From assembly GCF_000242255.2 (NCBI RefSeq), contig NC_017033.1, positions 1,612,001 to 1,676,000 on the forward strand: DNA of 64,000 nt. The letters are read 5' to 3'. A program made the position numbers and the translations under genes. Origin of the DNA: Frateuria aurantia DSM 6220 (GTDB lineage Bacteria; Pseudomonadota; Gammaproteobacteria; Xanthomonadales; Rhodanobacteraceae). Below the pieces are notes generated by a model. The model saw only the letters and a program-made list of their open reading frames with translations. It made no database searches and was not told where the DNA came from. Position 1 is the stretch's first letter. Every line of letters starts with the position of its first letter. Below are positions 26,409 to 34,367 of this stretch, piece after piece.

Positions 26409-27089
26409 TCACGGGGAGGGTTCCGTGTCCTCCTCCAACAGATAGCCCAGACCACGGATGGTGCGGACATTGGCTCCGGATCCCGACAATTTGCGGCGCA
26501 GCCGATGGATGGCGATGTCCAGACCATTGTCGGTCAGCTCTTCGTCCCAGCTGCAAAGGGCCTCCACCAGTTGGGCGCGACTGGTGACCCGGTCGGGGCG
26601 GCTGGCCAAGGCTTCCAGCAGGCCGAATTCACGGGCCGTCAGCTCCAGGGGTTCATCGTCGAGCCAGATCCGGTGTCCGGGCAGATCCAGACGCAGGCGG
26701 CCGATCTGCAGTTCGGGCATGCCCTGAGCCGAGGCCCGGCGCAGCAGGGCGCGGACTCTGGCTTCGAACTCCACCAGGGCGAAGGGCTTGACCAGGTAAT
26801 CATCGGCGCCCAGATCCAGAACTCTGACCCGTTCGCGCAGGCCTTCCCGGGCGGTCAGGATCAGTACCGGCAACTGGGTGCCGCGCTTGCGCAGGCGCTG
26901 CAAGATCTCGCTGCCATCGAGTCCGGGCAGGCCCAGGTCCAGTACGGCCAGATCATAAGGCGTATCGCGCAGCGCGGTGTCGGCCTGGCCGCCGTCAGTC
27001 ATATGATCGACCGCATGCCCGCCCTGGCGCAGCGAGGCGCAGACACCGGAGGCAATCGAGGGATCATCTTCAACGACAAGGATACGCAT
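26409..27089 (-). CDS. tctD: TctD/QseB-like OmpR-family response regulator
   Basis: The 226-residue regulator has a receiver domain (MRILVVEDDPSIASGV, Asp in AVLDLGLPGLDG, TAREG, Lys in YLVKPFA) and a winged-helix output domain (LTAREFGLLEALA, VTSRAQLVEAL, DNGLDIAIHRLRRKL, IRGLGYLL). The start at 27089 coincides with the receiver's first strand; an upstream frame to 27152 lacks similarity. It is upstream of, and coupled to, the kinase gene. The 183 bp between it and the divergent small secreted protein gene could carry a shared promoter region, though no clear regulator repeat was seen. Confidence 0.92.
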   Translation of the reverse strand: MRILVVEDDPSIASGVCASLRQGGHAVDHMTDGGQADTALRDTPYDLAVLDLGLPGLDGSEILQRLRKRGTQLPVLILTAREGLRERVRVLDLGADDYLVKPFALVEFEARVRALLRRASAQGMPELQIGRLRLDLPGHRIWLDDEPLELTAREFGLLEALASRPDRVTSRAQLVEALCSWDEELTDNGLDIAIHRLRRKLSGSGANVRTIRGLGYLLEEDTEPSP

Positions 27090-27272
27090 GGGGCAACGGG
27101 CTGCTCTGGCTGGTGGATGAGTCGGCGTTCGTGGCTGCCGGAACGGAACCATGAACGACAGCGTCTTGCAGGGAGTGTAACCGGCGAGGCCTGAAGCGTG
27201 GCAACAGCTGGTTCAGTCGGGGCGATGCATAATAAAATCCGCTGCAACGACTTCCCTGCCGGACAACAGGCC

Positions 27273-27710
27273 ATGAAACAGATCGCGTGGGTGTGGATGT
27301 GGGCCGGACTGCTTGCCGCTGCCCCGGTGCTGGCACAGGACGATACCCTGAATCTGCAGGTCCCGCAGGCGCGGATCCGCTATGGCTCGTCGCCCGCCGC
27401 GCCGACCAGCGCCGAGGCCCCAGGTGCCTACTATGGGGATCATTCCAACAGCAGCTCGGATCTGGCCGCCAACGATGGTCATCTGCCTCCGCCTGATCGC
27501 AAGACCCATGTCAGCGGCAGTGTCAGTACTGGCTTCTATTCAGGCAGTCGCGGGATGGGCAGCGGCATGTGGAATTCGGCCGAACTGAATGTCAGCAAAC
27601 CGGTGGGTGATCATACGCTGATCAATGTCTCGATCGGCGTCAGCAAGATGAACAGTTTCGGTGGCCGCCCTGGCTGGGGTGGCCATGGTCCGGGCTGGGG
27701 CGGCTACTGA
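27273..27710 (+). CDS. Small secreted protein of unknown function
   Basis: The 145-residue product is not recognised. It has a clear signal peptide (MKQIAWVWMWAGLLAAAPVLA, cut before QDD). The middle is low in hydrophobicity, with a Ser/Asn/Asp stretch, then GSVSTGFYSGSRG and ELNVSKPVGDHTLINVSIGVSKMN, which look like amphipathic beta strands. It ends in a Gly/Trp/Pro tail (GWGGHGPGWGGY) with a C-terminal aromatic residue. The terminal aromatic and the alternating strands suggest an envelope protein, perhaps outer-membrane associated; this is only inference. It is divergent from the tctD-like regulator. Its stop overlaps the opposing HIT gene by 7 bp. Confidence 0.75.
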   Translation: MKQIAWVWMWAGLLAAAPVLAQDDTLNLQVPQARIRYGSSPAAPTSAEAPGAYYGDHSNSSSDLAANDGHLPPPDRKTHVSGSVSTGFYSGSRGMGSGMWNSAELNVSKPVGDHTLINVSIGVSKMNSFGGRPGWGGHGPGWGGY

Positions 27711-28129
27711 GCCGCCAGGCCCAGTTCCCGCCGCAGATCCAGGCTGATCCGGCCAGCCGCCGCCGGCTCCAGCGGCTGCCGCTGGCCATGCCCCCAGACC
27801 GGGCCAGGCCAGGCCGGATCGTCCCGACGACGGGCCACCACGTGGATATGCAGCTGTGACACCACATTGCCCAGGGTGGCCAGATTGAGCTTGTCGCAGG
27901 GGGATACGGCCTTGAGCACCTCAGCTACCTTGTGCACTTCGCGCCACAATCCGGTCCGGGCGGCCTCGTCCAGGTCCAGCACCTCGACCAGCGCCGGGCG
28001 CTGCGGCACCAGAACCACCCATGGGTAGCGAGCGTCGTCCATCAGGCGCAGCTCGCACAGTTCCAGGGTGCCCAGCGGCAGGGTGTCTGCCGCCAGGCGC
28101 GGGTCCAGCACGAAAGTCTGGGGAATCAT
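27704..28129 (-). CDS. HIT-family nucleotide-binding hydrolase
   Basis: The 141-residue protein has the histidine-triad motif QLHIHVVAR near residue 95, with the third triad position replaced by Val, plus DARYPWVVLVPQR near the start and DPAWPGPVWG after the triad. HIT proteins hydrolyse or transfer nucleotidyl groups; this short variant has no defined substrate. Its ATG overlaps the stop of the upstream dienelactone hydrolase gene (ATGA), so the two are co-translated. Its 3' end overlaps the opposing small secreted protein gene. Confidence 0.9.
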   Translation of the reverse strand: MIPQTFVLDPRLAADTLPLGTLELCELRLMDDARYPWVVLVPQRPALVEVLDLDEAARTGLWREVHKVAEVLKAVSPCDKLNLATLGNVVSQLHIHVVARRRDDPAWPGPVWGHGQRQPLEPAAAGRISLDLRRELGLAAQ

Positions 28130-28788
28130 GCGCCGAGGTGCTGGCTGAAGAAAGCCAGAGTGCGCTCCTGCGCCAGCTTGGCCGCTGCGGCATCGTAGCT
28201 GCCGCGGCGGTCGCAGTTGAAGCCATGGTCGGCATCATAGACGTAGACCGGCGCGTCCGGATTGGCCTTGCGGACCTGCTCGCGATCGGCCGCCGAGATA
28301 TGTGCGTCGTGTTCACCGTAATGGAACATCAGTGGCGCCTTGGCGACCTGGTCGGTGAACAAGGTGTTGCGGCCGCCGTAATAGCTGACGGCCGGCAGAC
28401 CCAGCTTGATCGCGGCCAGATAGGCCAGTGAACCGCCCCAGCAATAGCCGACCACGCCGACCTTGCCGGCATGCGCGATTTCCCGAGCTGCCGCGGCGAT
28501 GGCGGCCAGCGGTCGCTCGAAGCCCAGCTTGCCGACAAAATCCAGACCTTCGGCCAGGCCATCTGCGGTGTAGTCCAGCTCCACGCCGGGCTGGATCGGA
28601 TCGAACAGGGCCGGGGCGATGGCCAGCCAGCCTTCGCGGGCATAGCGGTCGGCCACATCACGGATATGGGCGTTCACGCCGAAGATTTCCTGCACGATGA
28701 CCAGGCCGCCCTTGGGTGTGCCTTCGGGCGTGGCGAGGTAGGCGCTGAGCTGATCGTTGCCGGCGGTGAGCTGGATCGTGGTTGCCAT
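28126..28788 (-). CDS. Dienelactone hydrolase family protein
   Basis: The 220-residue alpha/beta hydrolase has the family's cysteine nucleophile in GYCWGGSLAY, an Asp in GEHDAHIS and a His in DHGFNCDRR. It also has IVQEIFGVNAHIRDVADRYAREGW near the start. Such enzymes open lactone rings, classically in aromatic breakdown, but many homologues have other small-ester substrates. No aromatic pathway genes are nearby. The ATG at 28788 has GGAG 7 bases upstream and is preferred over a start 12 codons earlier. Confidence 0.92.
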   Translation of the reverse strand: MATTIQLTAGNDQLSAYLATPEGTPKGGLVIVQEIFGVNAHIRDVADRYAREGWLAIAPALFDPIQPGVELDYTADGLAEGLDFVGKLGFERPLAAIAAAAREIAHAGKVGVVGYCWGGSLAYLAAIKLGLPAVSYYGGRNTLFTDQVAKAPLMFHYGEHDAHISAADREQVRKANPDAPVYVYDADHGFNCDRRGSYDAAAAKLAQERTLAFFSQHLGA

Positions 28789-28996
28789 GATGGGTCTCCG
28801 ATGGGCGGTGAAGGGAAGGATCAATCGATGCCGTCATGCATGATAACTCGCGGCTCGCGAGGTTTGCCGGTTGCCATCATCGGGGCGGTCGGGCGGCAGG
28901 TGCCACGGATGCCTTCGGGGCCGGAAGGCGGCTCATTTCATCGAAAGACTAAATCACGGTAAACTTTCGGGTTTTACGCGTGACGGTGCCAGCGAC

Positions 28997-30313
28997 ATGA
29001 GCAAGCCCCATCGAGTAGGTATGGTTTCACTGGGCTGCCCCAAGGCCCTGGTGGATTCCGAGCGGATTCTGACCCAGCTGCGGGTCGAGGGTTATGAACT
29101 GGTGCCCAGTTACACCGAAGCCGATGCGGTGGTGGTGAATACCTGCGGCTTTATCGATGCCGCCGTGCAGGAGTCGCTGGACGCGATCGGCGAGGCGCTG
29201 CACGAGAATGGCAAGGTCATCGTCACCGGCTGCCTGGGCAAACGCTCGGAGCTGATCCGCGAATCCTATCCGGAAGTCCTGGCGATCAGCGGTCCCCAGG
29301 ATTACGCCAGCGTGATGGAGGCCGTGCATCAGGCACTGCCGCCGCAGCGCAATCCCTTGCTGGACATCATTCCGGATACCGGCATCAAGCTGACGCCCAA
29401 GCACTACGCCTATCTGAAGATTTCCGAAGGCTGCAATCACCGCTGCAGCTTCTGCATCATTCCCTCCATGCGCGGCGACCTGGTCAGCCGGCCTGTCGAC
29501 GAAGTGCTGGTCGAAGCCGAGAAGCTGGTGCGTGGCGGAGTCAAGGAGCTGCTGGTCGTCTCGCAGGATACCAGTGCCTACGGCGTCGATGTGCGTTATG
29601 CCGAGCGGCAGTGGCGTGATCAGGCCTGGCGGACCCGCATGACCGAGTTGTGCAAGGGGCTGGGCGAGCTGGATGCCTGGGTGCGCCTGCATTATGTCTA
29701 CCCGTATCCGCACGTCGATGAACTGATGCCGCTGATGGCCGAGGGACGGATCCTGCCGTATCTGGATATGCCGTTGCAGCATGCCAGTCCGCGCATCCTC
29801 AAGCTGATGAAGCGGCCAGGGGATATCGATCGCACGCTGGAGCGCATTGCCAAATGGCGGCGCGAAGTGCCTGGCCTGACCTTGCGCAGCACTTTTATCG
29901 TCGGCTTCCCCGGCGAGACCGATGCCGAGTTCGAGGAGCTGCTGGATTTCCTGCGGGAGGCGAAACTGGACCGGGTCGGCGCCTTCACCTACTCGCCGGT
30001 CGATGGCGCACCGGCCAACGATCTGCCGGGTGCGGTCTCCGAAGAGCTGAAGGAAGACCGCCTGGAGCGCTTCATGGAAGTGCAGGCGGAGATTTCGGCG
30101 GCGCGGCTGCGTGAAAAGGTGGGTCAGACCATCCGGGTCCTGATCGACGAAGTCGGTCCGGGGCATGCCGTGGGTCGCTCTTCGGCCGATGCGCCGGAAA
30201 TCGATGGCGTGGTGCATATCGGTCAGGCTGATGGCCTGAAGGTCGGCAGCTTCGCCACGGTAAAGGTGACCGGTGCGGATGCCCATGACCTGCACGCAGT
30301 CGTGGCAGACTGA
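28997..30313 (+). CDS. rimO: Ribosomal protein uS12 methylthiotransferase RimO
   Basis: RimO adds a methylthio group to an aspartate of ribosomal protein S12. The 438-residue protein has the three N-terminal cysteines of the auxiliary cluster (Cys14, Cys50, Cys79), the radical-SAM motif CNHRCSFC (Cys146, 150, 153), the SAM-domain segments VSQDTSAYG and [12 protein letters not shown], and a C-terminal TRAM domain (residues about 370-438). E. coli RimO is 441 residues. It is divergent from the dienelactone hydrolase gene. Confidence 0.97.
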   Translation: MSKPHRVGMVSLGCPKALVDSERILTQLRVEGYELVPSYTEADAVVVNTCGFIDAAVQESLDAIGEALHENGKVIVTGCLGKRSELIRESYPEVLAISGPQDYASVMEAVHQALPPQRNPLLDIIPDTGIKLTPKHYAYLKISEGCNHRCSFCIIPSMRGDLVSRPVDEVLVEAEKLVRGGVKELLVVSQDTSAYGVDVRYAERQWRDQAWRTRMTELCKGLGELDAWVRLHYVYPYPHVDELMPLMAEGRILPYLDMPLQHASPRILKLMKRPGDIDRTLERIAKWRREVPGLTLRSTFIVGFPGETDAEFEELLDFLREAKLDRVGAFTYSPVDGAPANDLPGAVSEELKEDRLERFMEVQAEISAARLREKVGQTIRVLIDEVGPGHAVGRSSADAPEIDGVVHIGQADGLKVGSFATVKVTGADAHDLHAVVAD

Positions 30314-30319
30314 TTCGAC

Positions 30320-31144
30320 ATGCGCTTTCGCGCACCTGAACGCGAGGCGGTAAATCCGGCGGTGTTCCGCCGGCCGCCGTTGCGGGACTGGCTGGGCGAT
30401 CATGCCGACTGGCTGATGGGCCCTGACTGGCCTGATGCCGGGCAGCTCACTGCCGCCTTGCCGATGCCGGGCCTGAGGTTTGTGCGGCAGGATGCGGCGC
30501 TGCTGGCGGACGGTCTGCATTACGAGGCACGCATTGCCTTGCATGGCGCGATCGCGACACGCCCGGAAAACTGGCATGACCTGTTCAACGCCCTGATCTG
30601 GCTGCGGTACCCAGGCCTGAAGCAGGCTCTGAACCTGCAGCAGATGCTGGAAATCGACAAGGTCGGAGCACGTACCCGCAGCCGGGTGCAATGTGCCTTG
30701 ACCCACTTCGACGAGGCCGGGGTGATGGTGCGCCTGCGTGATCCCGCCTTGCTGGCCTTGTGGGATCGACATGATTGGGCCGGCCTGTTTCTGGACCAGC
30801 GCGAGGCCTGGCGGGATGGGCGCATCGAATGCCGGATATTCGGCCATGCCTTGCTGGAGCATGCCCTGGTCAGTGGCGCGCTGCTGGTGGGCAAGGCCAT
30901 GGTGGTGCTGGATCAGCGACCGGTATGGCCGGCAGACACTTCGCTGGCGGCGATTCTGGCAAGCGAGATCGCCGACGGGCGTCAGCTGCGTGATCCGCAG
31001 GCGTTGCGGCCTTTGCCTCTGTCCGGTATCGCCGGCTGGTACAAAGACGATCCCGGGGTGGATTTCTACCGGCAGGCACCCTGTTTCAGGCCGTTGCGGC
31101 CCGGCCGTGCTTACCCGTCACCGATTCTGGCTGGCGCTGATTGA
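30320..31144 (+). CDS. DUF3025 domain protein
   Basis: The 274-residue cytoplasmic protein matches DUF3025, best seen in RPENWHDLFNALIWLRYPGLKQALNLQQ (about 80-107) and RDRIFGHAL-type segments further on (RIFGHALLEHAL here). The family has no established function and no recognisable catalytic motif. The gene starts 6 bp after rimO and is probably co-transcribed with it. Confidence 0.85.
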   Translation: MRFRAPEREAVNPAVFRRPPLRDWLGDHADWLMGPDWPDAGQLTAALPMPGLRFVRQDAALLADGLHYEARIALHGAIATRPENWHDLFNALIWLRYPGLKQALNLQQMLEIDKVGARTRSRVQCALTHFDEAGVMVRLRDPALLALWDRHDWAGLFLDQREAWRDGRIECRIFGHALLEHALVSGALLVGKAMVVLDQRPVWPADTSLAAILASEIADGRQLRDPQALRPLPLSGIAGWYKDDPGVDFYRQAPCFRPLRPGRAYPSPILAGAD

Positions 31145-31207
31145 TGCCGAGGCGGCCATCCGGTGGATGGTTGCCAGCCTGCATTTTCCTGTCCGGCACG
31201 AAGGTAT

Positions 31208-31243
31208 CGTCAGCAGAGTGTGTCGGTTTCTACCGAGCTGACG
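31208..31243 (+). terminator. Bulged hairpin after the rimO-DUF3025 pair
   Basis: TCGGT-TTCT-ACCGA forms an inner stem-loop, extended by CGTCAGC / GCTGACG around an 8-base bulge. It starts 64 bp past the DUF3025 stop. There is no T-run. The rest of the 300-bp gap (31145-31444) shows no gene; it should hold the promoter of the next gene. Confidence 0.3.
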
Positions 31244-31444
31244 ACCGGCTGTCCACCGCGGATGCCTGATATGCGTTGTGCCATTCAGCGCGATGCCTGC
31301 CAGCCGACCATGCGCGTCGCGTTTCTGCGGAGCGCTGCGCATGGTTGCTCGAACTGTGGCAGCATGGTCGCCTCGGCCGGCATCCCGCGTAGACCTGCGT
31401 TTCCGTATGGATCGGGTATCCCAGCGTTTGATCAGGAGTGATAC

Positions 31445-32017
31445 ATGAGGTTCTCATCCCGGCGCGGCGCGCCGCGTATTTCGTCACGCTGGCTGCGCGG
31501 CTCCATGGTGCTGCTGCTGTCAGTGGCGCCTCTGGCCTACGCTCAACAGGGCGGGGGGCCGCCATTGCCGGCGGCTGATCTGCAGGCGATTGATCGCTAC
31601 ACTCTCAATGAGGACGTGTTGCAGCGCCTGATGGCCGTGGTCAAGGAAGGACATGCTCTGGGCATCCATCCGACACAGCCTGCGGCAGACCAGCAGCGTG
31701 AGCCCTACAGTCTGGATGCCATCGCGGCCCAGGCGGTGGCGGCTGATCCGCGGATCGCGCCACTGCTGGCCCGGTACGGTTTCACGCCCCGTCAGTTCCT
31801 GCTGACCAATATGGCGATGAGTACAGCTGCGCTGGCGGTGCAAGCCAAGCAGCATCCGGAGCTTGCCGGTTATGTGGCCGGTCGCCACATCAATCCGGCC
31901 AATGTGGCTTTCTACGAGACGCATCTGACCGAGATCGCGGCTTTTCTTCGTTCCCAGCAGGGTGCCGCCGATCCCGCTGGCACCGGTACGGCTGCCGGCA
32001 GCCAGTCCGGATCCTGA
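31445..32017 (+). CDS. Secreted alpha-helical protein of unknown function
   Basis: The 190-residue product is not assigned to a named family. A signal peptide (basic RFSSRRGAPRISSRWLRG, then MVLLLSVAPLAYA) is cut before QQGG. The mature part is mostly helical, with LQAIDRYTLNEDVLQRLMAVVKEG, TPRQFLLTNMAMSTAALAVQAK and NVAFYETHLTEIAAFL, and ends in a low-complexity Gly/Ala/Ser tail. No cysteines or catalytic motifs are seen. AGGAG lies 6 bases before the ATG. It looks like a periplasmic protein; nothing nearby hints at a role. Confidence 0.8.
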   Translation: MRFSSRRGAPRISSRWLRGSMVLLLSVAPLAYAQQGGGPPLPAADLQAIDRYTLNEDVLQRLMAVVKEGHALGIHPTQPAADQQREPYSLDAIAAQAVAADPRIAPLLARYGFTPRQFLLTNMAMSTAALAVQAKQHPELAGYVAGRHINPANVAFYETHLTEIAAFLRSQQGAADPAGTGTAAGSQSGS

Positions 32018-32029
32018 GCCAGAAGGGCA

Positions 32030-32056
32030 GGACCCGGGGGCTTCCCTTCCGGGTCC
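32030..32056. terminator. Hairpin between convergent genes
   Basis: An 8-bp stem (GGACCCGG / CCGGGTCC) with an 11-base loop sits 13 bp past one gene and 46 bp from the end of the opposing cnoX gene. It may end both transcripts, although no T-run is present. Confidence 0.4.
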
Positions 32057-32101
32057 GCCGCATTCAGCCGGTTCGTCTCGGCGACTGGCGGAATGGGCCC
32101 G

Positions 32102-32968
32102 TCAGAACAGCAGCGAGGCCATCCGCCGGCGATAGCGGCCGACCAGGTCCAGGTCCTGCAGCAGGCTGAAGGCCTTCAGCAGGCGCTGGCGGGCCTGTCC
32201 ATCATTCCAGTCACGGGCATGCTGCAAGATCAGCAGCCAGCTCTGCAGTGCGGTTTCGGCCTGGCCACCGAAGAAATGGCGCAGTGCCAGCTGGTCGCGG
32301 GCGGCCCAGTCCTGCTCGTCGTCTGCGATCTGCTGCGCGAGGGCTGCATCATCCGGGCTGGCGGTCAGTTCCTGGCTGAATTCCAGTGCCGCGCGCAGCC
32401 GCAAGACGCGTGCATCTTCGGCGATATCGGCCGGCAGGCTCTCCAGCAACGGCTTCATGTCGGCGGGGCGGCCTTCGTCCAGCAGCGCCTCGGCCAGATC
32501 CAGCTTGAGATCGCTGCGCTCCGGTTCCGCAGCCAGCGCGCTCTGCAGCCGGCGGATCGCCGCGGCAGGACTTTCCTCGGCAGTCTCTTCTTCAGCCGCC
32601 GGTTCCTGAGCGGAGGGTGCTTCGATGTGCTTGTCCAGAAATTCCCGCAGCTGGCCTTCGGTCAAGGCGCCGCTGAAACCGTCGGCGATCTCGCCGTTCT
32701 TCAGCAGCACGACGGTGGGAATGCTGCGGATGCCGAACATGCCGGCCAGCTCGCCGTTCTGGTCCACATCGATCTTGGCAAGGCGGAAGGCGCCCTGATA
32801 TTGAGCGGCCAGTTTCTCCAGCATGGGCCCCAGGGTCTTGCAGGGCTCGCACCAGGTGGCCCAGAAATCAATCAGGATCGGGGTGCTCAGTGAGCCCTGG
32901 ACAACATCGGACTCGAAGTTTTCCTGGTTGACATCAAATACATGGGGGGCGGAAAGGTCGGTACTCAC
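32102..32968 (-). CDS. cnoX: Chaperedoxin CnoX (YbbN): thioredoxin plus TPR domains
   Basis: The 288-residue protein has an N-terminal thioredoxin domain with active site WCEPC (a true CxxC, where E. coli YbbN lacks one of the cysteines) and the cis-Pro motif IRSIPTVVLLKNG. An acidic linker (about 125-145) and TPR-like helices follow. CnoX proteins hold unfolding proteins under oxidative stress and pass them to chaperones; the CxxC suggests thiol redox activity as in the Caulobacter type. The GTG start at 32968 has AGGA 8 bases upstream. The frame continues upstream into the divergent pqiA region without family similarity. Confidence 0.9.
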   Translation of the reverse strand: MSTDLSAPHVFDVNQENFESDVVQGSLSTPILIDFWATWCEPCKTLGPMLEKLAAQYQGAFRLAKIDVDQNGELAGMFGIRSIPTVVLLKNGEIADGFSGALTEGQLREFLDKHIEAPSAQEPAAEEETAEESPAAAIRRLQSALAAEPERSDLKLDLAEALLDEGRPADMKPLLESLPADIAEDARVLRLRAALEFSQELTASPDDAALAQQIADDEQDWAARDQLALRHFFGGQAETALQSWLLILQHARDWNDGQARQRLLKAFSLLQDLDLVGRYRRRMASLLF

Positions 32969-33090
32969 TATGATTTTCCTGCAAGGATCAGCGATGATTT
33001 TCTGGGATATTTGGGCAGTGCCAGTCATTGCAAGGGAATGGAAATGACAAGGGCGTGGCGTGAAGCCGCCGGCTTTGCGAAAATACCCTG

Positions 33091-33747
33091 ATGAGCGCGA
33101 CCACAAATCATGATCGACCTACGGCATCCGTCCCTGTGCCGGGGGTGGGGTACTGGGTTTGCGAGGAGTGTGACAGCGTGTTCAGGCGCTGCGCGCTGGG
33201 ACCGGGCGAAAGTGCCCGCTGCAGTTGCTGCGGGGCGGTGCTGGAGAAGGTGCCGCGGGTCAGCGTCCGCGGCATGCTGGCGCTGGTGCTGACGGGTCTG
33301 GCCCTGTTTCTGATTGCCAACACCACCGCCATTTTCAGTCTGCAAATGGGCGGGGCACGTCATAGCGCCACGGCCTTTGAGGTCATTTCCACGATGTGGT
33401 CCGATCATTTCTACATCGTGGCGCTGGTAGTGGTGCTGACTCTGGTGTTGGCGCCTTTGATGAAAATCCTGCTGCTGTGCTGGCTGTTGTTTTTCGCCGT
33501 GCGCGGCCGGCGGGCGCCGGGTTTCAAGTGGCTGATGGTGGTCCTGCATCATGTCCGGCCCTGGACCATGATCGAGGTCTTTGTGCTGGGCGTGCTGGTT
33601 TCCATCGTCAAGGCCGAGCTGTATTTCACGGTCAGCACCTCGCCGGGGCTGTTTGCCTATGCGGGCATCATGATTCTCATCACCATGTATTCTTCGTTCG
33701 ATATCCGCATGTTGTGGGATCTCCCGCTGGAGGAGCGTTCATCTTGA
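33091..33747 (+). CDS. pqiA: PqiA-like membrane protein, first half
   Basis: The 218-residue protein is one PqiA module: a zinc-ribbon-like N-terminus (CEEC and CSCC pairs, about residues 24-49), then four membrane helices with LIANTTAIFSLQMGG and LAPLMKILLLCWLL, ending SSFDIRMLWDLP. E. coli PqiA is a single chain with two such modules; here the second is a separate gene that overlaps this stop codon. PqiA works with the MCE protein PqiB and lipoprotein PqiC in lipid movement between the membranes. The ATG at 33091 has only a weak ribosome site. Confidence 0.9.
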   Translation: MSATTNHDRPTASVPVPGVGYWVCEECDSVFRRCALGPGESARCSCCGAVLEKVPRVSVRGMLALVLTGLALFLIANTTAIFSLQMGGARHSATAFEVISTMWSDHFYIVALVVVLTLVLAPLMKILLLCWLLFFAVRGRRAPGFKWLMVVLHHVRPWTMIEVFVLGVLVSIVKAELYFTVSTSPGLFAYAGIMILITMYSSFDIRMLWDLPLEERSS

Positions 33748-34367
33748 ATCAGCCGCCACGTGCCCGTGACATGGGCCTGCTGGCCTGCCATGTGTGTGGT
33801 CAGATCAGTCGCAATGTCAAGGCGGAGTCGATGCTGTGTCCGCGTTGCGGCAGCTCGCTGCACCCACGCAAGCCGAACAGTCTCGCTCGCAGCTGGGCCT
33901 TGCTGCTGACGGCGATGCTGCTGTACCTGCCGGCGAATCTGCTGCCCATCATGCGCACGGCCAGTCCAGGGGATATCGATGACAACACTATCCTGTCCGG
34001 GGTGGTGGAGTTGTGGAACAACGGGTCCTGGGATCTGGCCATTCTGGTGTTCACCGCCAGTATCGTGGTGCCGGCCTTGAAGTTCGTGGCCTTGTCCTTG
34101 CTGCTGCTGAGTTGTCAGCGAGGCTGGGGTGGCTGGGTCAGGGGCCGGGTGCGTCTGTATCGAGTTCTGGAATTCATCGGTTACTGGTCGATGCTGGACG
34201 TTTTCGTGGTCGCGCTGCTGACGGCCGTGGTTCGCTTTGGCTCGCTGAGCAAGGTGGAGCCGCTGCCTGGCGTGATCTTTTTTTCGCTGGTGGTGGTCCT
34301 GACCATGCTGGCATCAAAGAGTTTTGATCCAAGAGCGATTTGGGATGGGAAAGATGGATCCAAATAA
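33744..34367 (+). CDS. pqiA: PqiA-like membrane protein, second half
   Basis: The 207-residue protein is a second PqiA module with a zinc-ribbon pair (CHVC and CPRC) and four helices, including LYLPANLLPIM and FIGYWSMLDVFVVALL, ending SFDPRAIWD. It starts at TTG overlapping the previous stop (TTGA), with GGAGGAG 8 bases upstream, a strong sign of coupled translation. An ATG at 33771 would keep the zinc cysteines but lose that signal. The two modules presumably assemble into the PqiA unit that E. coli makes as one chain. Confidence 0.9.
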   Translation: MNQPPRARDMGLLACHVCGQISRNVKAESMLCPRCGSSLHPRKPNSLARSWALLLTAMLLYLPANLLPIMRTASPGDIDDNTILSGVVELWNNGSWDLAILVFTASIVVPALKFVALSLLLLSCQRGWGGWVRGRVRLYRVLEFIGYWSMLDVFVVALLTAVVRFGSLSKVEPLPGVIFFSLVVVLTMLASKSFDPRAIWDGKDGSK

